Part shown: piece after piece, positions 16,786-25,738 of the stretch
How the letters are laid out: each line of letters opens with the position of its first letter
Position numbering within the stretch: position 1 is the first letter of the stretch
Origin: Bifidobacterium samirii
GTDB taxonomy: Bacteria > Actinomycetota > Actinomycetes > Actinomycetales > Bifidobacteriaceae
Assembly: GCF_003952945.1 (NCBI RefSeq)
Contig: NZ_QXGK01000007.1
Span: 1 to 64,000 of the forward strand
Direction of reading: 5' to 3'
Length of the DNA stretch: 64,000 bases
Made by a program: the position numbers and the translations under genes
The notes under the pieces: generated by a model
Databases searched by the model: none
What the model was told of the DNA's origin: nothing
The model's input: only the letters and a program-made list of their open reading frames with translations

Positions 16786-17403
16786 TCAGTGGCCCGTTCC
16801 GGCGAGGATGCGCCGGATGCGTTCGTGCTGGATCGCGATGACGGAGTTGGATGCGGTGACGGGCAGTGCGAGCAGGTCGTCCCAGCCGACCCATGCGGAT
16901 TCGACGTGCTCGTCGGGGTCGAGCCGGGTGGGGCCGGTCTCGTGGCCGTCGAGGTGGATGACCATGATGTGGGCGAGCTCGTCGGCCATGCCTTCGGACG
17001 AATAGCATTCGCCGACGTGGTCGATGGTCACGTGCGCCGGGTCGATGGGCGTCACGCCGGTCTCCTCGGCGAGTTCGCGCAGCGCGGCGGTCTCGATGTC
17101 CTCCCCCGCGTCCATGAGTCCGGCGGGGATGCCGTAGGCGAACCGGTCGCAGCCGACGCGGTATTCGCGTTCGACCAGGTAGCGGTCGTCCGTCGTGTCG
17201 TGGACGAGCATGACCACGCAGGGCGCGTGGCGCAGCACCTGGCGGCGGATCTCGATCGTGCCGCCGGCGACGGTGTGCAGGGCGAGGCGCATGTCCTCGA
17301 CGTCGAACACCTTGCCCCGGTATACGGTGTCGCGTGAGAGTACGTCGACGGGGGCGTCCATGTCGACCGGGTCGCGGCCGTCCCAGCTGGGTGTCGTGTC
17401 CAT
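16786..17403 (-). CDS. NUDIX hydrolase (ADP-ribose pyrophosphatase-like)
   Basis: This 205-residue protein contains an intact Nudix box, GLMDAGEDIETAALRELAEETGV, which binds the catalytic divalent metals. The preceding YLVEREYRVGCDRFAYGIPAG and following DHVGECYSSEGMADE resemble ADP-ribose pyrophosphatases. Exact nucleotide substrate unproven. GGAAAGGAACCCTG lies ahead of the ATG. It follows the Nif3-like gene by 26 bases on the same strand and probably shares its transcript. Confidence 0.88.
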   Translation of the reverse strand: MDTTPSWDGRDPVDMDAPVDVLSRDTVYRGKVFDVEDMRLALHTVAGGTIEIRRQVLRHAPCVVMLVHDTTDDRYLVEREYRVGCDRFAYGIPAGLMDAGEDIETAALRELAEETGVTPIDPAHVTIDHVGECYSSEGMADELAHIMVIHLDGHETGPTRLDPDEHVESAWVGWDDLLALPVTASNSVIAIQHERIRRILAGTGH

Positions 17404-17429
17404 CAGGGTTCCTTTCCGACGGTGGGTGG

Positions 17430-18326
17430 TCAGTGGATCGTCAGGGTCCACGGGTCGGTGTTCAGGCGCAGCCATTCGACTTCGGGGCGTTCGCCGGTGG
17501 CCTGTTCGACGGCGGCGGGCACGTCCTCGAGCGCGTAGTGGAACCACAGGGATTCGATGGCCGAGTGGGGCGTGTTGACCAGCAGCGGGCGGATGCGCGC
17601 GTCGCCGGAGCCGAGCATGACGCCCTGGGCGCGCATGCGCGCCTCGTAGCGGGCCTGTTCGATCGCGTCGGTGGCGGGATGGTGGCGCAGGTCGCTGGTC
17701 ACGTACACGTCGACGCCGGCGGCGCGCACCTCGTCGAACAGCGAGTCGCCGGAGCCGGGCAGCACGGCCACGGTCTCGACGATCTGGTCGAGCGGGCCGC
17801 ACGCCTGCACGCCGTAGGCGGTGTGCGGCAGCACGCCGGCGACGCGGCGCGCGAACGCCTCGAACGTCATCGGCGTCTCCAGTCGGCCGACGCGGCCCAG
17901 ACCGACCTCGTGGCCGGCGGCGGCCGCGACCGGGTCGTCGATCGGCACGAGCGGATGCTGGTCGATCAGGCCGAACAGGTCGGCCGCGGCCTGGCCGACG
18001 CCGCGGTGGGACGCGTCGGCGTTGGTGTGGCCGACCCACAGCGCGCAGCCGGCCTGGTTGAGCCGTCGCACGGTGTCGCCGCGCGCGCCCAGTCCGGACA
18101 CCTCGTGCACGGAGCGGAACAGCAGCGGATGGTGGCAGACGAGCAGCTGCACGCCTGTGGCGACCGCCTCGTCGATGACGGCGGCCGACGGGTCGGCGGC
18201 GAACATGATGCGGTCGGCCGGCGCGGTCAGGTCGCCGACGATGAGGCCGGGCGCATCCCATGATTCGGCGTAGCGCAGCGGGTAGAGGGTCTCCAGCACG
18301 TCGACGACCTGCTTGAGCGTGGACAT
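17430..18326 (-). CDS. Nif3-like dinuclear metal centre protein
   Basis: This 298-residue NIF3/YbgI-family protein is a toroidal cytoplasmic hexamer in known relatives. Metal ligands appear as LLVCHHPLLFRSV, WVGHTNADASHRGV (the HTN.D motif) and a C-terminal stretch around EVEW that lacks an obvious HxxxE helix in the annotated frame. The N-terminal LYPLRYAESWDAPGLIVGD is also conserved. Function remains debated (GTP cyclohydrolase or metal-dependent hydrolase claims). AAGGAGG precedes the ATG. It lies downstream of polA, separated by a hairpin at 18345-18372. Confidence 0.88.
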   Translation of the reverse strand: MSTLKQVVDVLETLYPLRYAESWDAPGLIVGDLTAPADRIMFAADPSAAVIDEAVATGVQLLVCHHPLLFRSVHEVSGLGARGDTVRRLNQAGCALWVGHTNADASHRGVGQAAADLFGLIDQHPLVPIDDPVAAAAGHEVGLGRVGRLETPMTFEAFARRVAGVLPHTAYGVQACGPLDQIVETVAVLPGSGDSLFDEVRAAGVDVYVTSDLRHHPATDAIEQARYEARMRAQGVMLGSGDARIRPLLVNTPHSAIESLWFHYALEDVPAAVEQATGERPEVEWLRLNTDPWTLTIH

Positions 18327-18344
18327 CGGTTCCTCCTTATGACG

Positions 18345-18372
18345 GACGGGTCCCGCGGTTGCGGGACCCGTC
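18345..18372 (-). terminator. Hairpin after polA
   Basis: GACGGGTCCCGC pairs perfectly with GCGGGACCCGTC across a GGTT loop in the gap between polA and the nif3-like gene. No T-run follows, so it may attenuate rather than fully stop transcription. Confidence 0.55.
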
Positions 18373-18386
18373 GGCGGTGGGTTGCG

Positions 18387-21197
18387 TCAGTGCGCGGCGA
18401 GCTGCCAGTCGGAGCCGAGTCCGGTGGACACGTCCAGCGGGACCGACAGGTCGACGGCGTGCTCCATCGCGTCGGCGACGAGCCGGCTCGCGGCCTCCTC
18501 CTCGCCGGGGGCGACCTCGACGACGAGTTCGTCGTGGATCTGCAGGATGATGCGGCTGCGCAGGCCGGCGTCGCGCAGCGCCCGGTCGGCGTCGATCATC
18601 GCGATCTTCATGATGTCGGCGGCCGATCCCTGGATGGGCGCGTTGAGCGCGCCGCGTTCCGCGGTCTCGCGCACGGTCCGGTTCGTCGAGTTCAGGCCGG
18701 GGAAATAGCGGCGGCGGCCGAACATGGTCTGCGTGTAGCCCAGTTCGCGCGCGTCGGCGACGAGCGATTCGAGGTAGTCGTGGACCTTGCCGAACACGGC
18801 GAAGTACTTGGCCTTGAGCTCCTCGGCGTGGGACGGCGAGATCTTGAGCTGCTGGGCCAGGCCGTACGTGCTCAGCCCGTACGCCAAGCCGTAGCTCATC
18901 GCCTTGACGTGGCTGCGCTGGTCGGCGTCGATCATGTCGACGGGCACGCCGTAGACGAGCGAGGCGACGTAGCGGTGGAAGTCCGTGCCAGAGCGGAACG
19001 CCTCGATGAGCGCCTCGTCGCCGGAACGGTCGGCCATGATGCGCAGCTCGACCTGCGAGTAGTCGCAGCTGAGCAGCGCCGTGTAGCCGTCGCCGGGCAC
19101 GAACGCGGAGCGGATCTCGCGGCCCATCGCGTTGCGGTTGGGGATGTTCTGCAGGTTCGGGTCGACCGAGCTCAGGCGCCCGGTGGCGGCCACGGTCTGC
19201 TCGAACGTGGTGTGGATGCGCCCGTCACGCGGGTTCGTCGCGTCGATGAGCGTCTGCACGATCTGCTCGAGCTTGATGATCTCGCGGTGCCGCAGCAGCG
19301 CGCCGAGGAATCCGCTGGCCCGCTCGTCGGACGCGTACCTGACGTACAGGTCCTGCAGGGCGGCGGCGTTCGTCGTGTACGTGCCGCTCTTGGTGCGCTT
19401 GGTGGGCTTGAGCGCCAGCGTCTCGAAGAGGACCTTCTGCAGCTGCTTGGGGCTCTTGAGGTTGACCTCCTCGCCCGCATGCCTCCACGCCTCCTCCTGG
19501 GCCTGGCGCACGTCGGCGGCGAAGCGCTCCTTCATGTCGGCCAGTCGGGCCATATCGACCTTGGCGCCCACCTGCTCCATGCCGTGCAGCACGCGCGACA
19601 CCGGCAGTTCGATGCGGCGCATCAGATCGTCCTGTCCGCGTTCGGCCAGCATCGGCGCGAGCGTGCGCGCCAGCCGTTCGACGATGGCCGCGTGGGTGAG
19701 CAGCCTGCGGTCGGGTTCCGGATCGGCGGATTCCGCCGGTTCGTCGCCCAGGTCGAGCATGCCCTGCACGGCGGCGGTGTCGTCCTCGTCGATGTGCAGG
19801 TCGAGGAAGTGCGCGGCGACCTGTTCGAGCGTGTCCGCGTGGAAGTCGGGGTGGACCAGATAGCCGGCGAGCTTGGTGTCGATGGCCGGGTACGGCAGGT
19901 CGATGCCGTCGCCGCCGTCGGCCGCGCAGGCGGCGAGCAGGTGGCGATGCTCCTTGTACCCGTGCACCGCCATCGTGCCGTGATGGCGGTCGATGACGTC
20001 GGCCAGCGCGTCGGTCACGTCGCGCGGTGCCGGCGCCGGGATGACGAGCGCATGGCCGCCTGCGGCGAGCACGATGCGTTCGACGCGGCTCTCCCCCGGC
20101 TTCGCGTCGCCCTGTGCGGTCAGCGTCCAGACGTCGGGCTGCGCGACGGGCGCGATCCACCGCTCGGCCCAGCCGGTCAGCGTCGCGGCGTCCGCGGCGG
20201 TGTCGGCGTCGGGCACGACGAGCGCGTCATCGCGGCGCGGACCGTCCGGCTGCGTCTTCCTGCCGACCATGGCCGGCTTCTCGCCGCCGTTGAACGTCTT
20301 GAGGATCTTCGATAGCGTGCGCGGGCCGAATTCGAGGGATCGGAACAGCTCGCCGGCCGCTTCCGCGTCGACGCCGGCGAAGGTCAGGTCGTCGGGGCCG
20401 ACGCCCAGGTCGAGGTCGCGCACGAGCGCGTTGACGCGCCGGTTGAGCAGCACCTGGTCGAGGTGCGCGCGCAATGCCTCGCCCTTCTTGCCGCCGATCT
20501 CGTCGGCGTGCTCGACGATGCCGTCGAGTCCGCCGTACTGGTTGATCCATTTGGCGGCGAATCCGTCGCCCACACCCGGCACGCCGGGGATGTTGTCGGA
20601 CTGTTCGCCGCGCAGCGCCGCCAGATCGGGGTACTGGGCGGGCGTCACATGGTACTTCTCCTCGACGGCGGCCGGCGTCATGTGCCTGAGGTCCTTGAAA
20701 TGATGGCCGGGGTACAGCACGGTCACCGTGTCGCTGACGAGCTGGAACGCGTCGCGGTCGCCGGAGAGCACGAGCGTGCGGTATCCGGCGGCGTCGCCCA
20801 TCGAGGCGAGCGTGCCGATCACGTCGTCGCCCTCGTAGCCGGGCTTCTCGATGTAGGTGACACCCAGCGCGGTCAGCATGCGCTGGATGAGCGGCAGCTG
20901 CGTGAGCAGGTCCTCGGGGGCGGCCTCGCGGGTGCCCTTGTATTCGGGCAGCAGCTCGCTGCGGAACGTGCCGCCCTTGACGTCGAAGGCGACGGCGATG
21001 TGGTCGGGCTTCTCGGTGTCGATCACCTGGGCGAGCATCTTGGCGAAGCCCCAGACCGCGTTGGTGGCCTGGCCGTCCGCCGTGCTGAAGTTGTCGACGG
21101 GAAGAGCGAAAAACGCGCGGAACGCCAAGGAGTGGCCGTCGACCACCAGAAGCGTTCCGCGCGTCATGTCATCGGCTTGGGACCGGGATTCAGTCAT
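18387..21197 (-). CDS. polA: DNA polymerase I
   Basis: This 936-residue polymerase does Okazaki-fragment maturation and repair synthesis. Residues ~10-310 form the 5' nuclease (VVDGHSLAFRAFFALP, GYEGDDVIGTLA, SGDRDAFQLV, GVPGVGDGFAAKW). A middle region of about 200 residues occupies the proofreading-domain position but no DxE exonuclease motif is visible, so 3'-5' proofreading is probably absent, as in several actinobacterial enzymes. The C-terminal polymerase has motif A (DYSQVELR), the O-helix region (RSHVKAMSYGLAYG) and motif C (QIHDELVVE). The start overlaps the end of pdtaR by 8 bases. Confidence 0.97.
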   Translation of the reverse strand: MTESRSQADDMTRGTLLVVDGHSLAFRAFFALPVDNFSTADGQATNAVWGFAKMLAQVIDTEKPDHIAVAFDVKGGTFRSELLPEYKGTREAAPEDLLTQLPLIQRMLTALGVTYIEKPGYEGDDVIGTLASMGDAAGYRTLVLSGDRDAFQLVSDTVTVLYPGHHFKDLRHMTPAAVEEKYHVTPAQYPDLAALRGEQSDNIPGVPGVGDGFAAKWINQYGGLDGIVEHADEIGGKKGEALRAHLDQVLLNRRVNALVRDLDLGVGPDDLTFAGVDAEAAGELFRSLEFGPRTLSKILKTFNGGEKPAMVGRKTQPDGPRRDDALVVPDADTAADAATLTGWAERWIAPVAQPDVWTLTAQGDAKPGESRVERIVLAAGGHALVIPAPAPRDVTDALADVIDRHHGTMAVHGYKEHRHLLAACAADGGDGIDLPYPAIDTKLAGYLVHPDFHADTLEQVAAHFLDLHIDEDDTAAVQGMLDLGDEPAESADPEPDRRLLTHAAIVERLARTLAPMLAERGQDDLMRRIELPVSRVLHGMEQVGAKVDMARLADMKERFAADVRQAQEEAWRHAGEEVNLKSPKQLQKVLFETLALKPTKRTKSGTYTTNAAALQDLYVRYASDERASGFLGALLRHREIIKLEQIVQTLIDATNPRDGRIHTTFEQTVAATGRLSSVDPNLQNIPNRNAMGREIRSAFVPGDGYTALLSCDYSQVELRIMADRSGDEALIEAFRSGTDFHRYVASLVYGVPVDMIDADQRSHVKAMSYGLAYGLSTYGLAQQLKISPSHAEELKAKYFAVFGKVHDYLESLVADARELGYTQTMFGRRRYFPGLNSTNRTVRETAERGALNAPIQGSAADIMKIAMIDADRALRDAGLRSRIILQIHDELVVEVAPGEEEAASRLVADAMEHAVDLSVPLDVSTGLGSDWQLAAH

Positions 21198-21969
21198 TGT
21201 TGCTTTCCGGCTTGGGATCGCCGTACTTGGCGATGATGGCCATGGCGAGGCGCTTCTTCGGGATGCGCTGGTCCATGGAGGTCTTCTGGATCCAACGGAA
21301 GGCGCCCTGCTCGGAGAAGTCGGCCTTGTCCATGAGCAGGCCCTTGGCGCGGTCGACGAGCTTGCGCTCCTCGAGCGTCTCCTCGGCCTTCTTGAGCTGG
21401 GCCTCGAGCTTGCGGACCTCCTCCTGGGCGTCCTTGAGCTGGGTCTCGCCGCGCTCGACGGTATCGAGCAGGTCGTTGATCTCGGCGAAGCGGCCCATCG
21501 CGACCTCGAGGGCCGGCAGCAGCTTGGACTCCTCGTACGGCTTGGTCACGTACGCCATCGCGCCGGCGCCGGTGGCCTGGCGCACCAGGTCGGGCTGGGA
21601 GAAGGCGGTGAGCATGACGACCGGGGCGATGTTCTCGTCGCAGATCACGCCGGCGGCGGCGATGCCGTCCATGCGCGGCATCTTGACGTCCATGCACACG
21701 ACGTCGGGACGGTGCTTGCGGGTCAGTTCGACGGCCTCCTCGCCGTTGGCGGCCTCGCCGACGACCTCGTAGCCGTTGTCCTCGAGCATGGCGACCAGAT
21801 CCATGCGGTTGACGGACTCGTCCTCGGCCACCACGACGGTGCGCGGACGGTCCTGCGCGGCCTCACGGGATTCCTCGGCCTTCGGCGCGTCAGGCTCGGC
21901 GGCGGCCTTCAGCTCGTCGTCGGTCAGCACCGGCTCCATCGGAGTTTCCGAGACCATGTCGTTCGTCAT
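21190..21969 (-). CDS. pdtaR: ANTAR-domain response regulator (PdtaR-like)
   Basis: This 259-residue regulator has an N-terminal extension of about 40 residues and a receiver domain with VVVAEDES and the phospho-acceptor DVVCMDVKMPRMDG. A coiled coil (RGETQLKDAQEEVRKLEAQ) is followed by a C-terminal ANTAR domain (RKLVDRAKGLLMDKADFSEQGAFRWIQKTSMDQR). ANTAR domains bind RNA hairpins and antiterminate transcription. The likely kinase is the PdtaS-like protein at 51722-53209. AAGGGG lies 7 bases before the chosen ATG. It leads an operon with polA (8-base overlap). Confidence 0.92.
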   Translation of the reverse strand: MTNDMVSETPMEPVLTDDELKAAAEPDAPKAEESREAAQDRPRTVVVAEDESVNRMDLVAMLEDNGYEVVGEAANGEEAVELTRKHRPDVVCMDVKMPRMDGIAAAGVICDENIAPVVMLTAFSQPDLVRQATGAGAMAYVTKPYEESKLLPALEVAMGRFAEINDLLDTVERGETQLKDAQEEVRKLEAQLKKAEETLEERKLVDRAKGLLMDKADFSEQGAFRWIQKTSMDQRIPKKRLAMAIIAKYGDPKPESNND

Positions 21970-22091
21970 CTTGCGACCCCTTAACCTCATCGGCCGGGCC
22001 TTCTCGCCGGGCCGTCGGACATGTAGATGATGCCGGCCATTGCTGATCGCGCACTGATGGTGCGGCGATGAATCATCGTGCCCGGCACGCG

Positions 22092-22165
22092 TGCCCCCGG
22101 TGGGACTCGAACCCACACTGCGCAGATTTTGAGGCTGCTTCCTCTACCAATTGGGATACGGGGGC
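22092..22165 (-). tRNA. tRNA-Leu (anticodon CAA), short variable region
   Basis: Acceptor arms GCCCCCG and CGGGGGC pair perfectly, and the T arm GTGGG-TTCGAGT-CCCAC is intact. The anticodon region GCAGC-CTCAAAA-TCTGC gives CAA, but the last stem pair is C-U. The variable region is only five bases (GCAGT), whereas bacterial tRNA-Leu normally has a long arm. The acceptor and T arm are identical to tRNA-Leu(UAA) at 55442. Identity rests on the anticodon; a tRNA-like pseudogene is possible. Confidence 0.7.
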
Positions 22166-22309
22166 GTTTGCCGCACCTAGGGAAGGATAGCATATTTCGT
22201 GGACCCGTCCAGTCGCATGCGCCCTCAGCGTGGCGCAGCCGGCCACCCGCGCCGCGCGCCCCTACAATGGGGACAACATCCATTCCCGTCATGCCAAAGG
22301 AGGCACATC

Positions 22310-22915
22310 ATGGGAGCCAGCGAGACCTATCGTCGATTCGACCCGTGGAGGACGTCGCCGGTGCGCGAGGAGTCGCGCAGCCAGATCGTGGAGAGCCACT
22401 ACTTCAACGTCGACCGCGTGGCGCTCTCCTCGCCGCAGGTCGGCCAGTTCGAACGCTACATCGTCACCGAGAACGACGGCGACACCGTGGGCGTGCTGGC
22501 CATGACCGACGACGGGATGATCCCGTTCATCGAGCAGTACCGCATCCCCACCCACCGCTGGACGCTGGAGATCCCCGCCGGCCACGCCACCGGCCCGGAC
22601 GACAAGCCGCTCGACGTGGCCCGGCGCAAGCTGCGCGAGGAGGCCGGATTCGAGGCGTCCCACTTCGCCCAGTTCACCCGCTTCATCAACACGCCGAGCT
22701 TCTCGACGCAGCACACGGCGCTGTTCTACGCGACCGGACTGACCCCGGTCGCCCGCTCCGGGTTCGGCCCGGAGACGCCGCGCTCCGACGTGCGCATGCT
22801 GTCGCTGGACGACGCGTACCGCATGGCGGTCAACGGCACGATCGTCGACGCCAAATCGATCATCGCGGTGCTGCGCCTGTACAGCGCGCCCGACCACGTC
22901 ATCGAGGAGGCGTAG
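22310..22915 (+). CDS. NUDIX hydrolase, ADP-ribose pyrophosphatase-like
   Basis: This 201-residue protein has a slightly divergent Nudix box, GHATGPDDKPLDVARRKLREEAGF: the catalytic EE pair is kept but the first Glu is Asp and the RE pair is RK. The upstream YRIPTHRWTLEIPAG is typical of ADP-sugar pyrophosphatases. A very strong AAAGGAGG site lies six bases before the ATG at 22310; earlier in-frame starts have no such site. It reads divergently from the tRNA-Leu gene and ends at a strong hairpin shared with pyk. Confidence 0.86.
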   Translation: MGASETYRRFDPWRTSPVREESRSQIVESHYFNVDRVALSSPQVGQFERYIVTENDGDTVGVLAMTDDGMIPFIEQYRIPTHRWTLEIPAGHATGPDDKPLDVARRKLREEAGFEASHFAQFTRFINTPSFSTQHTALFYATGLTPVARSGFGPETPRSDVRMLSLDDAYRMAVNGTIVDAKSIIAVLRLYSAPDHVIEEA

Positions 22916-22951
22916 CCGCCCCTGCCGCCGGCGGCGCGGCCCGATATGACG

Positions 22952-22989
22952 GAACGGGGCCGTCCTCCCGCAGGAGGACGGCCCCGTTC
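22952..22989. terminator. Bidirectional terminator between NUDIX gene and pyk
   Basis: A perfect 17-bp stem (arm GAACGGGGCCGTCCTCC) with a CGCA loop lies between two convergent genes. T-runs are weak on both sides. Confidence 0.7.
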
Positions 22990-23024
22990 ATGTCGTCATG
23001 CATCCCCGACGGGGACGGTCATGA

Positions 23025-24467
23025 TCAGTCGTTGTCGCCGACGGTGTGCACGTAGATGGTGTCGGTGGAACCGGCGGCGTGCTCGCCCTGGGCGGAGCTC
23101 AGCACGACGATCTTGTCGCCGTCGACGACCTTGCCGGCGTTCTTGAGGACGCCGTCGGTGAAGGCCATGAGGTCGCGGCGGGACTTGTCGTGGTAGTCCT
23201 CCTCGAGCAGGAACGACTCGACGCCCCAGGACAGGGCCAGCCAGTGGTAGGTGTGCTCGTTGTTGGTGATGCCGTAGATCGGGGTGGCCGGACGCTCGCG
23301 GGAGACGCGGTGCACGGTGGCGCCGGTCTGGGTGTAGGCCACGATGGCCTTCGCGTTGAGCTTGTCGGCCAGGTCGACGGCGGCGGAGGACACGGCGCCG
23401 GTGGACGACATGTCGAGGTTCTTCAGCTGCGGGATGCGGTCGAAGCCGTGGTCGGTGGCGAAGCCGGAGATACGGCCCATGGTCTCAACGGTGACGGCCG
23501 GGTACTTGCCGACGGCGGTCTCGTTGGAGGTCATGGTCGCGTCGGCGCCGTCGAGGATCGCGTTGGCGCAGTCGGACGCCTCGGCGCGGGACGGGACCGG
23601 GGAGTTCACCATGGAGCCGAGGACCTCGGTGGCCACGATGACCGGCTTGGCGTACTGGCGGGACAGCTCGATGATGCGCTTGGTGGCCAGCGGGACCTCC
23701 TCGAGCGGGCACTCGACGGCCATGTCGCCGCGGGCGGCCATGATACCGTCGAACGCCTTGACGATCTCCTCGAGGTTCTCGAGGGCCTGCGGCTTCTCGA
23801 TCTTGGCGACGATCGGGATGCGGCGGCCTTCCTCGTCCATGATCTCGTGGGCGCGGTCGATGTCGGTGGCGAAGCGCACGAAGGACATGGCGATGATGTC
23901 GGCGCCGGTGCGGATGGCCCAGCGCAGGTCGTCCTCGTCCTTCTCGGTCAGGGCCGGCAGGCTCACGGCCACGCCCGGCAGGTTGATGCCCTTGTGGGAG
24001 GACACCGGGCCGGCGACGACGACCTTGGTGTGCACGTTGTTGCCCTCGACCTTGACGACCTCGAGACGGACCTTGCCGTCGTCGATCAGGATCGGGTCGC
24101 CCGGATGGCAGTCGCCCGGCAGGCCCTTGAAGGTGGTGGAGGTGATGTGCTCGTCACCCTCGATGTCGTCGGTGGTGATGATGAACTCCTGGCCCTCGGT
24201 CAGGTAGATCTTGTCCTCGCCCTCGGCGTTCTTCTTGAACCAGCCGCAGCGGATCTTCGGGCCCTGCAGGTCGACCAGGACCGCGACGTTGCGGCCGGCG
24301 GCCTTCGAGGCCTCGCGCACGTTGTTGTAGACGCGCAGGTGGTCCTCCGGGGTGCCGTGGGAGCGATTCAGACGAGCGACGTCCATGCCGGCTTCGACCA
24401 GGCCGGTGATGCCCTCCAGGGATTCGGTGGCGGGACCGATGGTATCGACAATCTTGGCTTTGCGCAT
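23025..24467 (-). CDS. pyk: Pyruvate kinase
   Basis: It makes pyruvate and ATP from phosphoenolpyruvate and ADP in lower glycolysis. The 480-residue protein begins MRKAKIVDTIGPATE; the N-terminal RLNRSHGTPEDH, the active-site segment PIVAKIEKPQALEN, the AARGDMAVECPLEEVP segment and the MTSNETAVGKYP metal/phosphate region are all present. AAGGAT precedes the ATG; an earlier in-frame ATG would add 18 unlikely residues. Upstream lies a LacI-type operator (24572-24585) that nearly matches one upstream of eno, so both genes are probably under the same carbon-flux regulator. Confidence 0.97.
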   Translation of the reverse strand: MRKAKIVDTIGPATESLEGITGLVEAGMDVARLNRSHGTPEDHLRVYNNVREASKAAGRNVAVLVDLQGPKIRCGWFKKNAEGEDKIYLTEGQEFIITTDDIEGDEHITSTTFKGLPGDCHPGDPILIDDGKVRLEVVKVEGNNVHTKVVVAGPVSSHKGINLPGVAVSLPALTEKDEDDLRWAIRTGADIIAMSFVRFATDIDRAHEIMDEEGRRIPIVAKIEKPQALENLEEIVKAFDGIMAARGDMAVECPLEEVPLATKRIIELSRQYAKPVIVATEVLGSMVNSPVPSRAEASDCANAILDGADATMTSNETAVGKYPAVTVETMGRISGFATDHGFDRIPQLKNLDMSSTGAVSSAAVDLADKLNAKAIVAYTQTGATVHRVSRERPATPIYGITNNEHTYHWLALSWGVESFLLEEDYHDKSRRDLMAFTDGVLKNAGKVVDGDKIVVLSSAQGEHAAGSTDTIYVHTVGDND

Positions 24468-24571
24468 GCTGCCTATCCTTCTGTTGGTGTTGTCCGGACC
24501 GGAGTGGTCCGGCTGCCGCATAACAGTCTACTAGCTGCGAACGGACGGCGCATCCGTTTTCGCTGGTGTGT

Positions 24572-24585
24572 TGTTAGCGCTCACA
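24572..24585. promoter_or_regulatory. LacI-type operator upstream of pyk
   Basis: TGTTAGCGCTCACA, a near-perfect palindrome, lies about 105 bases before the pyk start. It differs by one base from TGTGAGCGCTCACA upstream of eno. LacI-family regulators AraQ and MalR1 are reported to control central carbon genes in bifidobacteria; assigning one here is inference. Confidence 0.7.
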
Positions 24586-24591
24586 TACTAT

Positions 24592-24636
24592 GACGGTGCC
24601 CCGACGCGCGACCGTCGCGCGCGTCGGGGCACCGTC
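24592..24636 (-). terminator. Hairpin downstream of terC
   Basis: A 19-bp perfect stem (left 24592-24610, right 24618-24636; arm GACGGTGCCCCGACGCGCG) follows the terC gene. No T-run follows it, so termination is inferred from strength and position. Confidence 0.6.
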
Positions 24637-24671
24637 GTCATCGTGACGCCGGGGGCGACGTCACGGCATCG

Positions 24672-25652
24672 TCACTTGGCGGATTCCATCGCCTTCATCT
24701 TGACGACGCTGGCCAGCGCGGCGCCGCCGATGGCGACGATGATGACCGCCAGCGACAGCCACGTCGGCACCTCCGGCACCCAGCCGACCGGCTGGCCGCC
24801 GTTGATGAACGGCAGCGAGTTGCCGTGCAGCGCCTCCATGATCAGCTTGACGCCGATGAAGCCGAGCACGACCGCCAGACCGGCGGGCAGGTAGACGAGC
24901 TTGTCGAGCAGGGCGCCGAGCAGGAAGTACAGCTGCTGCAGGCCCAGCAGGGCGAACACGTTCGAGGTGAACACGATGAACGGGTCCTTGGTCAGACCGA
25001 AGATCGCCGGGATCGAGTCGAACGCGAACATCACGTCGGTGGTGCCGATGGCGAGGAAGACGACCAGCATCGGCGTGAAGCACTTGACGCCGTCCTTCAC
25101 GGTGCGCAGCTTCTCGCCGTCGTATTCGTCGGAGATGCGCATGACCTTGCGCAGCGCCTTGATGACGCCGTTCTCGTGGTACTCCTCGTCATCGTCGCCG
25201 CCCGCGACGAGCTTGACGGCGGTGATGATGAGGAACGCGCCGAACAGGAAGAAGATCCAGGTGAAGCGTTCGATCAGGGCGGCGCCCACGAGGATGAACA
25301 CGCCGCGCAGCACGAGCGCGACCGCGATGCCGACCGACAGCACGTACTTCTGCAGGATCTTCGGCACCGCGAAGTTCGACATGATGATGACGAACACGAA
25401 CAGGTTGTCGATGCTCAGCGAGTATTCGGTGAGCCATCCGGAATAGAACTCCATCGCCGGGGCCGGTCCGGCCACGGCCCACATGATGGCGCCGAACACG
25501 AGCGCCGCGGCCACGAAGAACGCGATGTGACGCACGCATTCGCCGGTGGACGGCACATGCGGCTTGCGTCCGATGACGAACAGGTCGACGGCGAAGAACA
25601 CCGCCAGCACGGCAAGCGTGACGATCATGAATGCAAGGGGGGTTTCAGACAT
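24672..25652 (-). CDS. TerC-family integral membrane protein
   Basis: This 326-residue protein has about nine hydrophobic helices. The TerC marks are the EYSLSIDNLFVFVIIMSNF segment and VVFLAIGTTDVMFAFDSIPAIFGLTKDPFIVFTSN, with paired acidic residues in the membrane. TerC/Alx proteins are implicated in manganese efflux or in metalation of secreted proteins; older tellurium-resistance naming is not predictive. A cytoplasmic acidic loop (GGDDDEEYHENG) sits mid-protein. GGGAG precedes the ATG. No yybP-ykoY leader was seen in the 86 bases upstream. Confidence 0.9.
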   Translation of the reverse strand: MSETPLAFMIVTLAVLAVFFAVDLFVIGRKPHVPSTGECVRHIAFFVAAALVFGAIMWAVAGPAPAMEFYSGWLTEYSLSIDNLFVFVIIMSNFAVPKILQKYVLSVGIAVALVLRGVFILVGAALIERFTWIFFLFGAFLIITAVKLVAGGDDDEEYHENGVIKALRKVMRISDEYDGEKLRTVKDGVKCFTPMLVVFLAIGTTDVMFAFDSIPAIFGLTKDPFIVFTSNVFALLGLQQLYFLLGALLDKLVYLPAGLAVVLGFIGVKLIMEALHGNSLPFINGGQPVGWVPEVPTWLSLAVIIVAIGGAALASVVKMKAMESAK

Positions 25653-25738
25653 GGCTCCCAATATAGAAAGAGGCGGTGACGCGCCCGCGCGCGCCGCCGC
25701 CCTGCCGGGCCGCCGGACCGGCCCGCCGCCCGCATGCC

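Noticed and set aside
24540-24671. Manganese (yybP-ykoY) riboswitch for terC
   Set aside because: The terC leader is at 25653-25738 and only 86 bases long, with no matching conserved segments; the region downstream of terC holds only a hairpin and the pyk operator.
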